The position numbers were made by a program, and so were the translations under genes. Shown here piece by piece: positions 1 to 5,163 of a stretch of DNA of 5,255 nucleotides (position 1 is its first letter; each line of letters begins with the position of its first letter). The stretch lies in assembly GCA_019264505.1 (NCBI GenBank), contig JAHUZY010000176.1, positions 1 through 5,255 on the forward strand, read 5' to 3'. Source of the stretch: Phenylobacterium sp. (GTDB lineage: Bacteria; Pseudomonadota; Alphaproteobacteria; Caulobacterales; Caulobacteraceae). Below the pieces are notes generated by a model. That model made no database searches. It was not told where the DNA came from and saw only the letters and a program-made list of their open reading frames with translations.

Positions 1-70
1 CATGGGGAACGCCCACCACCAGAAACAGGGCGGCGGCGGTCAGAAGGGTCTTCGGCGCAAGGACGTGCAA
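1..70 (-). CDS. N-terminus of an exported protein, partial (possibly a lytic transglycosylase)
   Basis: Reading the minus strand from a TTG at 70-68 gives 23 codons to the window edge. The peptide starts [10 protein letters not shown] (first residue read as Met), then an alanine/leucine/valine-rich stretch ending VVGVPH. This looks like a signal peptide: a lysine near the N-terminus and a hydrophobic core. A GGAG lies 7 nt upstream of the TTG (81-78 on the minus strand), a plausible ribosome binding site that supports this start. The frame remains open further upstream, so the start is not proven. In many alphaproteobacteria a soluble lytic murein transglycosylase gene diverges from dapA; naming this gene so rests on that recollected gene order, not on any visible catalytic domain. 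Confidence 0.45.
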   Translation of the reverse strand, partial: MHVLAPKTLLTAAALFLVVGVPH

Positions 71-202
71 ACAGGAACTCCAGGCTCTCGTCCCCCCAAG
101 GGACGATACGGGCGGTTGCGGCCAGGGCCGCGCCGGACATATTGTCCGCGCAACATCATAGGCCGCAACAACATGCGGCGCTTTCACGGCTTTTTGCAGA
201 CA
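71..202. promoter_or_regulatory. Divergent intergenic region upstream of dapA with nested inverted repeat
   Basis: This 132-bp gap should hold promoters for both dapA and the leftward gene. It contains a perfect 9-bp inverted repeat, GTTGCGGCC at 115-123 and GGCCGCAAC at 161-169. Inside it is a second stem, CGGAC at 134-138 and GTCCG at 144-148, around a 5-base AT loop. A loose promoter-like pair, TTGCGG at 116-121 and ATATTG at 139-144 with a 17-bp spacer, overlaps these arms, but the match is weak. No convincing ribosome binding site precedes the dapA ATG. The element could be a regulator site or a folded leader; neither is shown. Confidence 0.4.
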
Positions 203-1087
203 ATGTCCGAACCATTATTCAGGGGCGTGATGCCGGCCCTGGTGACCCCCTTCCGCGATGGCGCGGTGGACGAGGACACCTATGTGGCCCTGATCGAGCG
301 TCAGATCGCCGGCGGTGTCCACGGCCTGGTGCCCGTCGGCACCACGGGCGAAACCTCGACCCTGTCCCATGACGAGCACCGCCGGGTGGTCGACCTGTGC
401 ATCAAGACGGCGGCGGGCCGGGTGCCGGTGATCGCCGGCGCCGGGTCCAACTCCACCCGCGAGGCCATCGAGCTGGTCAAGCACGCCAAGGCCGTGGGCG
501 CCGATGCGGCCATGGTGGTGACGCCCTATTACAATCGCCCGAGCCAGGAGGGCATGTACGCCCACTATGCGGCGATCAACGAGGCCGTGCAGCTGCCGGT
601 GATCGTCTACAATGTGCCCTCGCGCACCGGGGTGGACATCTCCAACGAGACGCTCGGCCGGCTCTCCAAGCTGCCGAACATCGTGGGCGTCAAGGACGCC
701 ACCGGCGACATGACGCGGCCGACCATGCAGCGGCTGCTGTGCGGATCGGATTGGGTGTTGCTGTCGGGGGATGATCCCAGCGCGCTGGGCTACATGGCGC
801 ACGGCGGCCACGGCTCGATCTCGGTCAGCGTCAATGTGGCGCCCGACCTCTGCGCCACCTTCTACAATGCCGCCCTCAGCGGCGACTGGAAGACCGCCCT
901 CTACTGGCAGGACCGGCTCTACCGCCTGCACCGGGCCCTGTTCACCGACGCTTCGCCTGGCCCCACCAAGTTCGCCATGGCCCATCTGGGCCTGTGCTCG
1001 GAGGAGGCGCGCCTGCCGATCACCCCGGCGTCCGAGGCCTCGCGCAAGGAAGTCCTGGCGGCCATGCACGACGCCGGGCTGATCTGA
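203..1087 (+). CDS. dapA: 4-hydroxy-tetrahydrodipicolinate synthase
   Basis: This enzyme condenses pyruvate with aspartate semialdehyde in the cytoplasm, the first committed step toward diaminopimelate and lysine. The 294-residue protein matches the family length (E. coli DapA is 292). Visible motifs in order: [10 protein letters not shown] (8-17), VGTTGE (45-50) with the Thr47-Thr48 pair, [11 protein letters not shown] (107-117), [10 protein letters not shown] (134-143) with Tyr136 and Arg141, and GVKDATGD (162-169) with the Schiff-base Lys164. All sit three residues beyond their E. coli equivalents, which supports the ATG at 203. The frame stays open back to position 2, but the extra 67 residues are Arg/Gly-rich and unlike DapA, so they are left out. 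An alternative ATG at 173 adds only ten residues. No strong Shine-Dalgarno is seen. It is followed closely by smpB and probably heads that transcription unit. Confidence 0.97.
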   Translation: MSEPLFRGVMPALVTPFRDGAVDEDTYVALIERQIAGGVHGLVPVGTTGETSTLSHDEHRRVVDLCIKTAAGRVPVIAGAGSNSTREAIELVKHAKAVGADAAMVVTPYYNRPSQEGMYAHYAAINEAVQLPVIVYNVPSRTGVDISNETLGRLSKLPNIVGVKDATGDMTRPTMQRLLCGSDWVLLSGDDPSALGYMAHGGHGSISVSVNVAPDLCATFYNAALSGDWKTALYWQDRLYRLHRALFTDASPGPTKFAMAHLGLCSEEARLPITPASEASRKEVLAAMHDAGLI

Positions 1088-1090
1088 GGA
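1086..1090 (+). promoter_or_regulatory. smpB ribosome binding site overlapping the dapA stop
   Basis: GAGGA at 1086-1090 begins inside the dapA TGA (1085-1087) and lies 4 nt before the smpB ATG at 1095. This fixes the smpB start and implies that ribosomes ending dapA sit on the smpB initiation site, so the two genes are likely co-transcribed and perhaps translationally coupled. Confidence 0.75.
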
Positions 1091-1094
1091 CCTC

Positions 1095-1550
1095 ATGGCG
1101 GGAAAACCCATCGCCGAGAACCGGCGCGCAAGGTTCGACTATTTCCTCGACGACGCCATGGAGGCGGGCCTGGCCCTGACCGGCAGCGAGGTGAAGTCCC
1201 TGCGCGCGGGCAAGGCCAATATCGCCGAATCCTATGCGGCGGTCGAGGGACGCGACATCGTGCTGATCAACGCCGACATTCCGCCCTACGCCAAGGCCAG
1301 CCATTTCAACCACGAGCCGCGACGGCCGCGGAAACTGCTGCTGCATCGCAAGCAGATCGACCGGCTGATCGGCGCGGTCCAGCGGGAGGGGCGCACCATC
1401 GTCCCCACCAAGCTCTATTGGAACGACAAGGGCCTGGCCAAGCTGGAGATCGCGCTGGCCAAGGGCAAGAAGCTGCACGACAAGCGCGAAACCTCCGCCG
1501 AGCGGGACTGGGCCCGGGACAAGGCCCGGCTGCTTCGCGACAAGGGGTGA
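1095..1550 (+). CDS. smpB: SsrA-binding protein SmpB
   Basis: SmpB binds the tRNA-like part of tmRNA and brings it to stalled ribosomes, so that the trapped peptide is tagged and the ribosome released. The 151-residue protein is close to the usual length (about 150-160). Visible hallmarks are the N-terminal [12 protein letters not shown] (6-17), the conserved [17 protein letters not shown] stretch (27-43), HRKQIDRL (84-91), and the KKLHDKRE block (125-132). These are followed by a basic C-terminal tail with Trp139 and DKAR (142-145), which in the family enters the ribosomal decoding centre. It lies 7 nt after dapA, and its TGA overlaps the GTG of the following acetyltransferase gene. The tmRNA gene itself (ssrA) is not in the window. 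Confidence 0.97.
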   Translation: MAGKPIAENRRARFDYFLDDAMEAGLALTGSEVKSLRAGKANIAESYAAVEGRDIVLINADIPPYAKASHFNHEPRRPRKLLLHRKQIDRLIGAVQREGRTIVPTKLYWNDKGLAKLEIALAKGKKLHDKRETSAERDWARDKARLLRDKG

Positions 1551-2302
1551 ACACGACCTCGCCAGGCCCGGCCGAGATCGAGGCCATCGAGCGGGCGACC
1601 ATCGCCGCCGTCGCCCACGACGTCCATGAGGTGATCGGGCCATGGATTCTGGGCCTGCGCCCGGGCTCCATCGGCCGCGCGCACGCCGCGGCGCCCCTGA
1701 CCCACACCCTGGTGCGCGATGACGGGCTGATCGCCCGGATCGAGGCGGCCTATCGCGCCCGGTCCATGTCGCCGGTCTTTCGCCTGCCCGAGGTCGAGGG
1801 GCTGTCCAGCCTCGCCGAGGCTCTGGCCGAACGGGGCTATGTCCCGACCCAGCCGACCCAGGTGATGCGCGCCGACCTGGCCAGGGTGGCCGCGGTGGCT
1901 GATCCGGGGCCGGCCATGCTGCTGGAGCGCCCGGACGAGGCCTGGGCCTCGGTGTTTCTGGGCGAGGGGTTCGATCCCGAGGACGGCGCCCAGCGGGTGG
2001 CGGTGCTGTCGAACTCGCCTGGCGCGATGTTCGCCGCCGTCCGGGACGAGACCGGGACCCACGCGGTGGGCGTACTCAGCCTCGCGGAGGGCTGGGCCAG
2101 CCTGCACGGCATGCGCACCCGCCGCGATCGCCGCGAGCAGGGCCTGGCCGGTCAGGTGGTTGCGCGGCTGGCGCACGCGGCCCTGGAGCGCGGGGCGACC
2201 AAGGCCTTCCTGCAGGTGGAGGCGGGCAATGCGCCGGCGCTCGCCCTCTACGGCCGGGCGGGTTTTGCGCCGCTCTGGCGCTACCACTATTGGCGGCTCT
2301 AG
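1547..2302 (+). CDS. GNAT-family N-acetyltransferase
   Basis: A 251-residue protein with a C-terminal GNAT fold, expected to transfer an acetyl group from acetyl-CoA to an unknown amine. The acetyl-CoA-binding motif A is seen at about 189-208 ([17 protein letters not shown]...), and motif B at 221-240, including [18 protein letters not shown]. The N-terminal half (1-110) contains RLPE and [20 protein letters not shown], which resembles the substrate-side half of two-part GNAT proteins, but no substrate can be assigned. The start chosen is GTG at 1547, sharing GTGA with the smpB stop; AAGG lies just before it but very close, so initiation probably depends on coupling with smpB. The reading frame extends further upstream only as a shadow of smpB. 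The gene ends on the same CTAG as the converging uracil-DNA glycosylase gene. Confidence 0.88.
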   Translation: MNTTSPGPAEIEAIERATIAAVAHDVHEVIGPWILGLRPGSIGRAHAAAPLTHTLVRDDGLIARIEAAYRARSMSPVFRLPEVEGLSSLAEALAERGYVPTQPTQVMRADLARVAAVADPGPAMLLERPDEAWASVFLGEGFDPEDGAQRVAVLSNSPGAMFAAVRDETGTHAVGVLSLAEGWASLHGMRTRRDRREQGLAGQVVARLAHAALERGATKAFLQVEAGNAPALALYGRAGFAPLWRYHYWRL

Positions 2303-2964
2303 GCGTCCAGCAGTTCGCGGGCGCGGATGAAAATGTCCTCGAACATCTGCGGCGTGAGCCGGCCGGTGTTCGTGTTCAACCGCGAGCAGTGATAGGAATT
2401 GATCACCCGGTAGGGGCCGGCCTGGAATTCAGACCCGTGGCCGCCGACGCCGGCGCTGGCCTTCAGACCCAGGGCCTTCAGCACATTGCGACGGGAGACA
2501 TCGCCCAGGGTGACGATCACCTTGAGGTTCGGCAATTGGTCGAGCCGCGCGGTCAGGAACGGCCGGCAGGTGTTCTCTTCGCTGGTCTCGGGCTTGTTGC
2601 CCGGCGGGGCGCAGCGCACGGCGTTGGTGATCAGGCAGTCCACCAGCTTGAGCCCATCGTCGGGCCGCGCCTCATAGGACCCCTCCGCAAAGCCCTGCTT
2701 GATGAGGGTCTCAAACAGCAGCACGCCGGCGAAGTCGCCGGTGAAGGGCCGGCCGGTGCGGTTGGCGCCCATGCGTCCGGGCGCCAGCCCCACCACCGCC
2801 AGGCGGGCGGCGGGATCGCCGAAGGAGGGCGCTGGGCCATTCCACCAGTCGGGATGGGCCTCACGATTGACCTGCCGATAGGCCACCAACCTGGGGCAAA
2901 GCGGACAGTCGCGGGGCGGTTCGGCGGAGCTCACGGCCGGCTCAGGCCTCGGCATCCGCCTCAT
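2299..2964 (-). CDS. Uracil-DNA glycosylase, family 5 (UDGb-type), Fe-S
   Basis: The protein should remove uracil (and in this family often other deaminated bases) from DNA to start base excision repair. Of its 221 residues, GLAPGRMGANRTGRPFTGD (59-77) is the family 5 motif 1, which lacks the acidic catalytic residue of family 1 enzymes, and SYHCSRLNTNTGRLT (190-204) is motif 2 with His192. Cys20 and Cys23 (CPLC), Cys118 and Cys133 are the probable 4Fe-4S ligands by comparison with families 4 and 5. The start is uncertain. ATG 2964 overlaps the upstream NYN gene by 23 nt. ATG 2955 follows a GAGG, but only 3 nt away. GTG 2934 begins 7 nt after the NYN stop. All three retain the first cysteine pair. 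The gene is probably co-transcribed with the NYN gene. Confidence 0.9.
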   Translation of the reverse strand: MRRMPRPEPAVSSAEPPRDCPLCPRLVAYRQVNREAHPDWWNGPAPSFGDPAARLAVVGLAPGRMGANRTGRPFTGDFAGVLLFETLIKQGFAEGSYEARPDDGLKLVDCLITNAVRCAPPGNKPETSEENTCRPFLTARLDQLPNLKVIVTLGDVSRRNVLKALGLKASAGVGGHGSEFQAGPYRVINSYHCSRLNTNTGRLTPQMFEDIFIRARELLDA

Positions 2965-3541
2965 TCTCGCTGGAGCTGGTCATCCGGCTTTCCTGGATGA
3001 ACCGGGGCAGGCGCGAGGGCCGGCCGATGATCTCCGACAGGTCAGCCAGATCTATGAAGGCGTCAGCCTGGCGGCGCAGGTCGTCGGACGCCATGGGGGG
3101 CTGCGACTTGACCGTCGAGACCACCGTGACCCGGGCGCCCTTGCGCTGCACCGCCTCCACCAGACAACGGAAGTCCCCGTCGCCCGAGAACAGCAGCAGG
3201 TGGTCGGCGTGCTCGGCCATCTCCATCATGTCGACGGCGATCTCCACGTCCATGTCGCCACGCCAGCGCTTGCGCCCCTGCGCGTCGGTGTATTCCCGGG
3301 CGGGCTTGGTCACCAGACGGAAGCCGTTGTAGTCCAGCCAGTCCACCAGCGGGCGGATGGGGGAGTATTCCTGGTCCTCGACGAGCGCGGTGTAGTAGTA
3401 GGCCCGCACCAGCACGCCGCGCTTGCGAAACTCTTCCAGCAGCTTGCGGTAGTCGATGTCGAAGCCGAGTCCCTTGGCCGCCGAGTACAGGTTCGCGCCG
3501 TCGATAAAGAGGGCGAGCCGATCGGTGGGGTAGAAGGTCAT
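2942..3541 (-). CDS. NYN domain protein, LabA/DUF88 type (putative ribonuclease)
   Basis: A 199-residue protein with a NYN domain, a PIN-like fold often linked to metal-dependent RNA cleavage. Motifs are FIDGANLY (12-19) with Asp14, GDMDVEIAVDMM (95-106) with Asp96, Asp98 and Asp104, and FSGDGDF (118-124) with Asp121 and Asp123. These form the expected acidic cluster, so the active site looks intact. The C-terminal tail after about 185 is Ser/Glu/Asp/Ala-rich and probably disordered. The substrate is unknown; for LabA-like proteins in general, roles in RNA metabolism are proposed. The ATG at 3541 is preceded by AGGA about 11 nt upstream, somewhat distant. Its 3' end overlaps the uracil-DNA glycosylase start, suggesting an operon. 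It diverges from folK with almost no gap, so its promoter should lie within folK sequence. Confidence 0.9.
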   Translation of the reverse strand: MTFYPTDRLALFIDGANLYSAAKGLGFDIDYRKLLEEFRKRGVLVRAYYYTALVEDQEYSPIRPLVDWLDYNGFRLVTKPAREYTDAQGRKRWRGDMDVEIAVDMMEMAEHADHLLLFSGDGDFRCLVEAVQRKGARVTVVSTVKSQPPMASDDLRRQADAFIDLADLSEIIGRPSRLPRFIQESRMTSSSENEADAEA

Positions 3542-3545
3542 AAGC

Positions 3546-4073
3546 GTGGAATTCCTTGAAAGCGGCGCGGGGTCGGGCTGGGACGGAGCGGTGGTGGTCG
3601 CCCTGGGCAGTAATCTCGCCGGAGATTTCTCGTCCTCGGAAGCCCTTCTGGAAGCCGCCCTGGCGCGTCTGGATCAGGCGGGATTGCCTGTTCTTCATCG
3701 GTCCCGCTGGTGGCGCTCGGCCGCCTGGCCGGACCCCTCGGCCCCGGAGTATCGCAACGGCGTCGCCATTGTCGAGACGCCGAATGAACCGAGTTCGGTT
3801 CTGCGTACCCTGTTTTCAATCGAGGCGGAATTCAACCGCAATCGGGGCGAAAGGAACGCGCCCCGGACTCTGGATCTCGATCTGATCGCCCACGGGCGGG
3901 TGGTGATCGACAGCGAAGACCTGATCCTGCCCCATCCCCGCGCCCACACCCGCCTGTTCGTCATGGGCCCGCTCGCCGAAATCGCCCCGGACTGGCGTCA
4001 TCCGGTGTCGGGGCTGACGGCGCGCGCGTTGGCGGCGAAGGCCAGCGTGGGGTGCGACGCGCGGGCGGGGTGA
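3546..4073 (+). CDS. folK: 2-amino-4-hydroxy-6-hydroxymethyldihydropteridine diphosphokinase
   Basis: FolK moves pyrophosphate from ATP to 6-hydroxymethyl-dihydropterin in folate synthesis. From GTG 3546 the protein has 175 residues, within the family range. Visible are VALGSNL (18-24), SRWWRSAAWPDPSAPEYRNG (53-72), IEAEFNRNRGERNAPRTLDLDLIAHG (92-117) with the metal-binding Asp110 and Asp112, and LPHPRAHTRLFVMGPLAEIAPDW (128-150). The start is ambiguous. GTG 3546 has GAAGG 8 nt upstream but lies only 4 bp from the divergent NYN start. GTG 3594 has GGAG (3585-3588) 5 nt upstream and would begin at VALGSNL, a typical start for this family; GTG 3591 is also possible. The first 15 residues carry no recognised motif. 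The rest is secure. Confidence 0.94.
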   Translation: MEFLESGAGSGWDGAVVVALGSNLAGDFSSSEALLEAALARLDQAGLPVLHRSRWWRSAAWPDPSAPEYRNGVAIVETPNEPSSVLRTLFSIEAEFNRNRGERNAPRTLDLDLIAHGRVVIDSEDLILPHPRAHTRLFVMGPLAEIAPDWRHPVSGLTARALAAKASVGCDARAG

Positions 4074-4311
4074 GGGCGCGCGAGTGCGCGATGTCCAATT
4101 AAGGACTTGGTCATTTTACTGCTTGGCAGTGACGCGTTACTGCTCAGCAGTGACGCGCCTTAGGGCAGATTTAGGTGCAGCTCGATGGCGAGAACTGATG
4201 CTCATTGGATCGGCGAAGCACGTCTTGGTGACGACCCGAAAGGCCAGCACACTATGGCTCGATTGTTATTGATTGTGGTCAACCTTAGAAATCACAATTG
4301 AATGTGTCGCG
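4074..4311. other. Intergenic region after folK rich in small inverted repeats
   Basis: I see no supported gene in this stretch. A 62-codon frame (4084-4272) is open, but it lacks a ribosome binding site and any protein-like features. Base composition falls progressively toward the AT-rich gene that follows. Its first part contains four consecutive inverted repeats: CGCGC/GCGCG around GAGT (4077-4090), GTCC/GGAC around AATTAA (4093-4106), and the two hairpins of the 21-bp tandem repeat (4116-4157). The first hairpin follows the folK stop directly but has no T-run, so it is a poor terminator candidate. A weak promoter-like pair, TTGTTA (4263-4268) and TAGAAA (4286-4291) with a 17-bp spacer, could serve the downstream gene. 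ATTGTG (4272-4277) and CACAAT (4293-4298) flank that -10 candidate as a 6-bp inverted repeat. Confidence 0.5.
4116..4157. repeat. Two tandem 21-bp repeats, each a small hairpin
   Basis: Two adjacent copies, 4116-4136 and 4137-4157, agree at 19 of 21 positions. Each contains ACTGC-NNN-GCAGT, a 5-bp stem with a 3-nt loop: TTG in copy 1 (4118-4130) and TCA in copy 2 (4139-4151). The only two differences fall in the loop; stems and flanks are identical. The junction also forms a near-palindrome, GCAGTGACG/CGTTACTGC (4126-4143), with one mismatch. A 21-bp period places both copies on the same face of the DNA helix, as in tandem operators, but a short repeat of another kind is equally possible. Confidence 0.8.
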
Positions 4312-4632
4312 ATGACAAAATTAGAGCAAATATCGACATCATTTCAGTTTATTTTGGCGATAGTGTCGACTATATCTTTGATAATTTATTCAATTACTGT
4401 TTATACCCGCGCGAGATGGATTAAAATTCCTTTCGCGATGTGCGTTTTTTCAGGCTCCCTTATGTTCGGGCTGGCTGTACATTTAATAATTTCACGATTT
4501 GGTCGTCACAGATTTCCTGTATCAAATGCGGCTTTGGAGTTGGCTTTTATATCGGTTGTATGGGCCCTGATGATTTTCCTGATCTGCATGTGGTTAAATA
4601 AAACTCGCGCGAGGTTTCCGACGAATTCTTGA
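4312..4632 (+). CDS. Small three-helix membrane protein, hypothetical
   Basis: I do not recognise this 106-residue protein. It has three hydrophobic segments long enough to cross the membrane, about 11-32, 40-60 and 74-95. These are separated by basic loops (Arg33, Arg35, Lys38; Arg62, Arg65, Arg67), with a basic tail (Lys97, Arg99, Arg101). The surrounding DNA is 39% G+C (141 of 360 bases, 4261-4620), against about 68% in the neighbours, and it uses codons such as TTA and ATA that they avoid, which suggests recent transfer. The ATG at 4312 is preferred; TTG at 4273 would add 13 residues, and neither has a clear ribosome binding site. Size and three helices recall class I holins, but no lysis or phage gene is adjacent, so this is only a resemblance. 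A persistent frame with three well-formed hydrophobic segments supports a real gene. Confidence 0.6.
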   Translation: MTKLEQISTSFQFILAIVSTISLIIYSITVYTRARWIKIPFAMCVFSGSLMFGLAVHLIISRFGRHRFPVSNAALELAFISVVWALMIFLICMWLNKTRARFPTNS

Positions 4633-4744
4633 GGCGCGTGACGCCATAGTTGGAGCTCAGGCTAGGCGCTGCGCGCCGCGTACAGGGGCGCATTTAGCGA
4701 GCGACAGTGGTCAGCGTCAGGCGCGCCCATCGCCGTCTGCGGCA

Positions 4745-4773
4745 TTGCACAATCGGACCAAACCGCCTATTTT
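4745..4773 (+). promoter_or_regulatory. Candidate rpoZ promoter
   Basis: TTGCAC (4745-4750) and TATTTT (4768-4773) are separated by exactly 17 bp, a sigma-70-like arrangement with partial matches (3/6 and 4/6). Transcription would begin near 4780, giving a leader of about 24 nt before the rpoZ ATG. The -10 candidate forms the loop of the CCGCC/GGCGG inverted repeat at 4763-4778. This is inference from pattern only. Confidence 0.35.
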
Positions 4774-4786
4774 GGCGGGTTCTAGA

Positions 4787-4799
4787 TCAGATCTGAGGA
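4787..4799 (+). promoter_or_regulatory. rpoZ ribosome binding site overlapping a palindrome
   Basis: GAGGA (4795-4799) lies 4 nt before the rpoZ ATG at 4804 and sets this start. Its first two bases are the end of a perfect 10-bp palindrome, TCAGATCTGA (4787-4796). The ten bases GATCTGAGGA here are identical to those at the dapA-smpB junction (1081-1090). Confidence 0.7.
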
Positions 4800-4803
4800 T
4801 TTC

Positions 4804-5163
4804 ATGGCCCGCGTCACCGTCGAAGATTGCATCCAGAAGGTTCCGAACCGCTTCAACCTGGTTCTTCTGGCGGCCCATCGTGCGCGGGGCATCTCGGCCG
4901 GCGCCCAGCTGCTGGTGGACCGGGACAACGACAAGAACCCCGTGGTCGCCCTGCGCGAGATCGCCGATGACGTGGTCGACGCCGAGGAGCTGCGCGAGAA
5001 TCTGATCTCCAGCCTGCAGCGTGTGGACGAGCACACCGAGGCTGAGGAAGAGGCCGAAACCCTGGCTCTGCTGGCCGACCCGACTCACGCCCAGATGAGC
5101 GAGCTGGAACTGATCCGGGCCCTGCAGAGCGACCGGGATGGCGGTCAGGAGGAGCGGTACTGA
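4804..5163 (+). CDS. rpoZ: DNA-directed RNA polymerase omega subunit
   Basis: Omega is the small RNA polymerase subunit that chaperones beta-prime and, in many bacteria, forms part of a ppGpp binding site. The 119-residue protein begins [20 protein letters not shown] and continues [15 protein letters not shown] (21-35), the family core that contacts beta-prime. [12 protein letters not shown] (44-55) is the expected next conserved block. The C-terminal part (about 70-119) is Glu-rich and longer than in E. coli (91 residues), as is usual in alphaproteobacteria. The start has a good ribosome binding site. Its last codons contain an AGGAGG that would serve the next gene, and its TGA overlaps that gene's probable CTG, so rpoZ and the downstream gene are likely one operon. 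That pairing with a (p)ppGpp enzyme gene fits the role of omega in ppGpp response. Confidence 0.97.
   Translation: MARVTVEDCIQKVPNRFNLVLLAAHRARGISAGAQLLVDRDNDKNPVVALREIADDVVDAEELRENLISSLQRVDEHTEAEEEAETLALLADPTHAQMSELELIRALQSDRDGGQEERY

Larger units (their letters stand above)
4633..4803. other. Spacer between the membrane-protein gene and rpoZ
   Basis: No gene is seen. G+C content returns to high values. Short stems occur at 4633-4645 (GGCG/CGCC, directly after the membrane-protein stop), 4665-4677 (GGCGC/GCGCC with a 3-nt loop) and 4763-4778 (CCGCC/GGCGG with loop TATTTT). None is followed by a T-run, so no intrinsic terminator is called. The right end carries the candidate rpoZ promoter and ribosome binding site. 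Confidence 0.5.

Noticed and set aside
2..202. 67-residue N-terminal extension of DapA in the same open frame
   Set aside because: The extension is Arg/Gly-rich and lies over a divergent promoter region; DapA motif positions match E. coli when the start is at 203.
215..1111. Long minus-strand frame opposite dapA (298 codons)
   Set aside because: It is a GC-rich shadow of dapA: low-complexity His/Gly/Arg-rich product without a recognisable family.
1415..2287. Long minus-strand frame opposite the GNAT gene (290 codons)
   Set aside because: It is a shadow frame; the plus strand carries clear GNAT motifs and a coupled start, while this product is Gly/Arg/His-rich with no motif.
2290..3000. Plus-strand frame opposite the uracil-DNA glycosylase gene (236 codons)
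   Set aside because: It is a shadow frame; the minus strand encodes intact family 5 glycosylase motifs over the same bases.
4116..4157. CRISPR array
   Set aside because: Only two units, directly abutting with no spacers, and each unit is a hairpin of 21 bp.
4084..4272. 62-residue plus-strand frame between folK and the membrane-protein gene
   Set aside because: It begins at a GTG with no ribosome binding site, runs through the hairpin repeats and shows no domain or membrane feature; an open frame by chance is more likely.
4763..4778. Intrinsic terminator upstream of rpoZ
   Set aside because: The stem is only 5 bp and no T-run follows; the T-rich part is in the loop, so a promoter element is more plausible.
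4074..4803. tRNA, tmRNA or known riboswitch in the folK-rpoZ interval
   Set aside because: No cloverleaf-like arrangement, CCA-type end or conserved riboswitch core could be recognised by eye on either strand.
4717..5088. Minus-strand frame opposite rpoZ (123 codons)
   Set aside because: rpoZ on the plus strand is unmistakable and this frame has no ribosome binding site or recognisable product.
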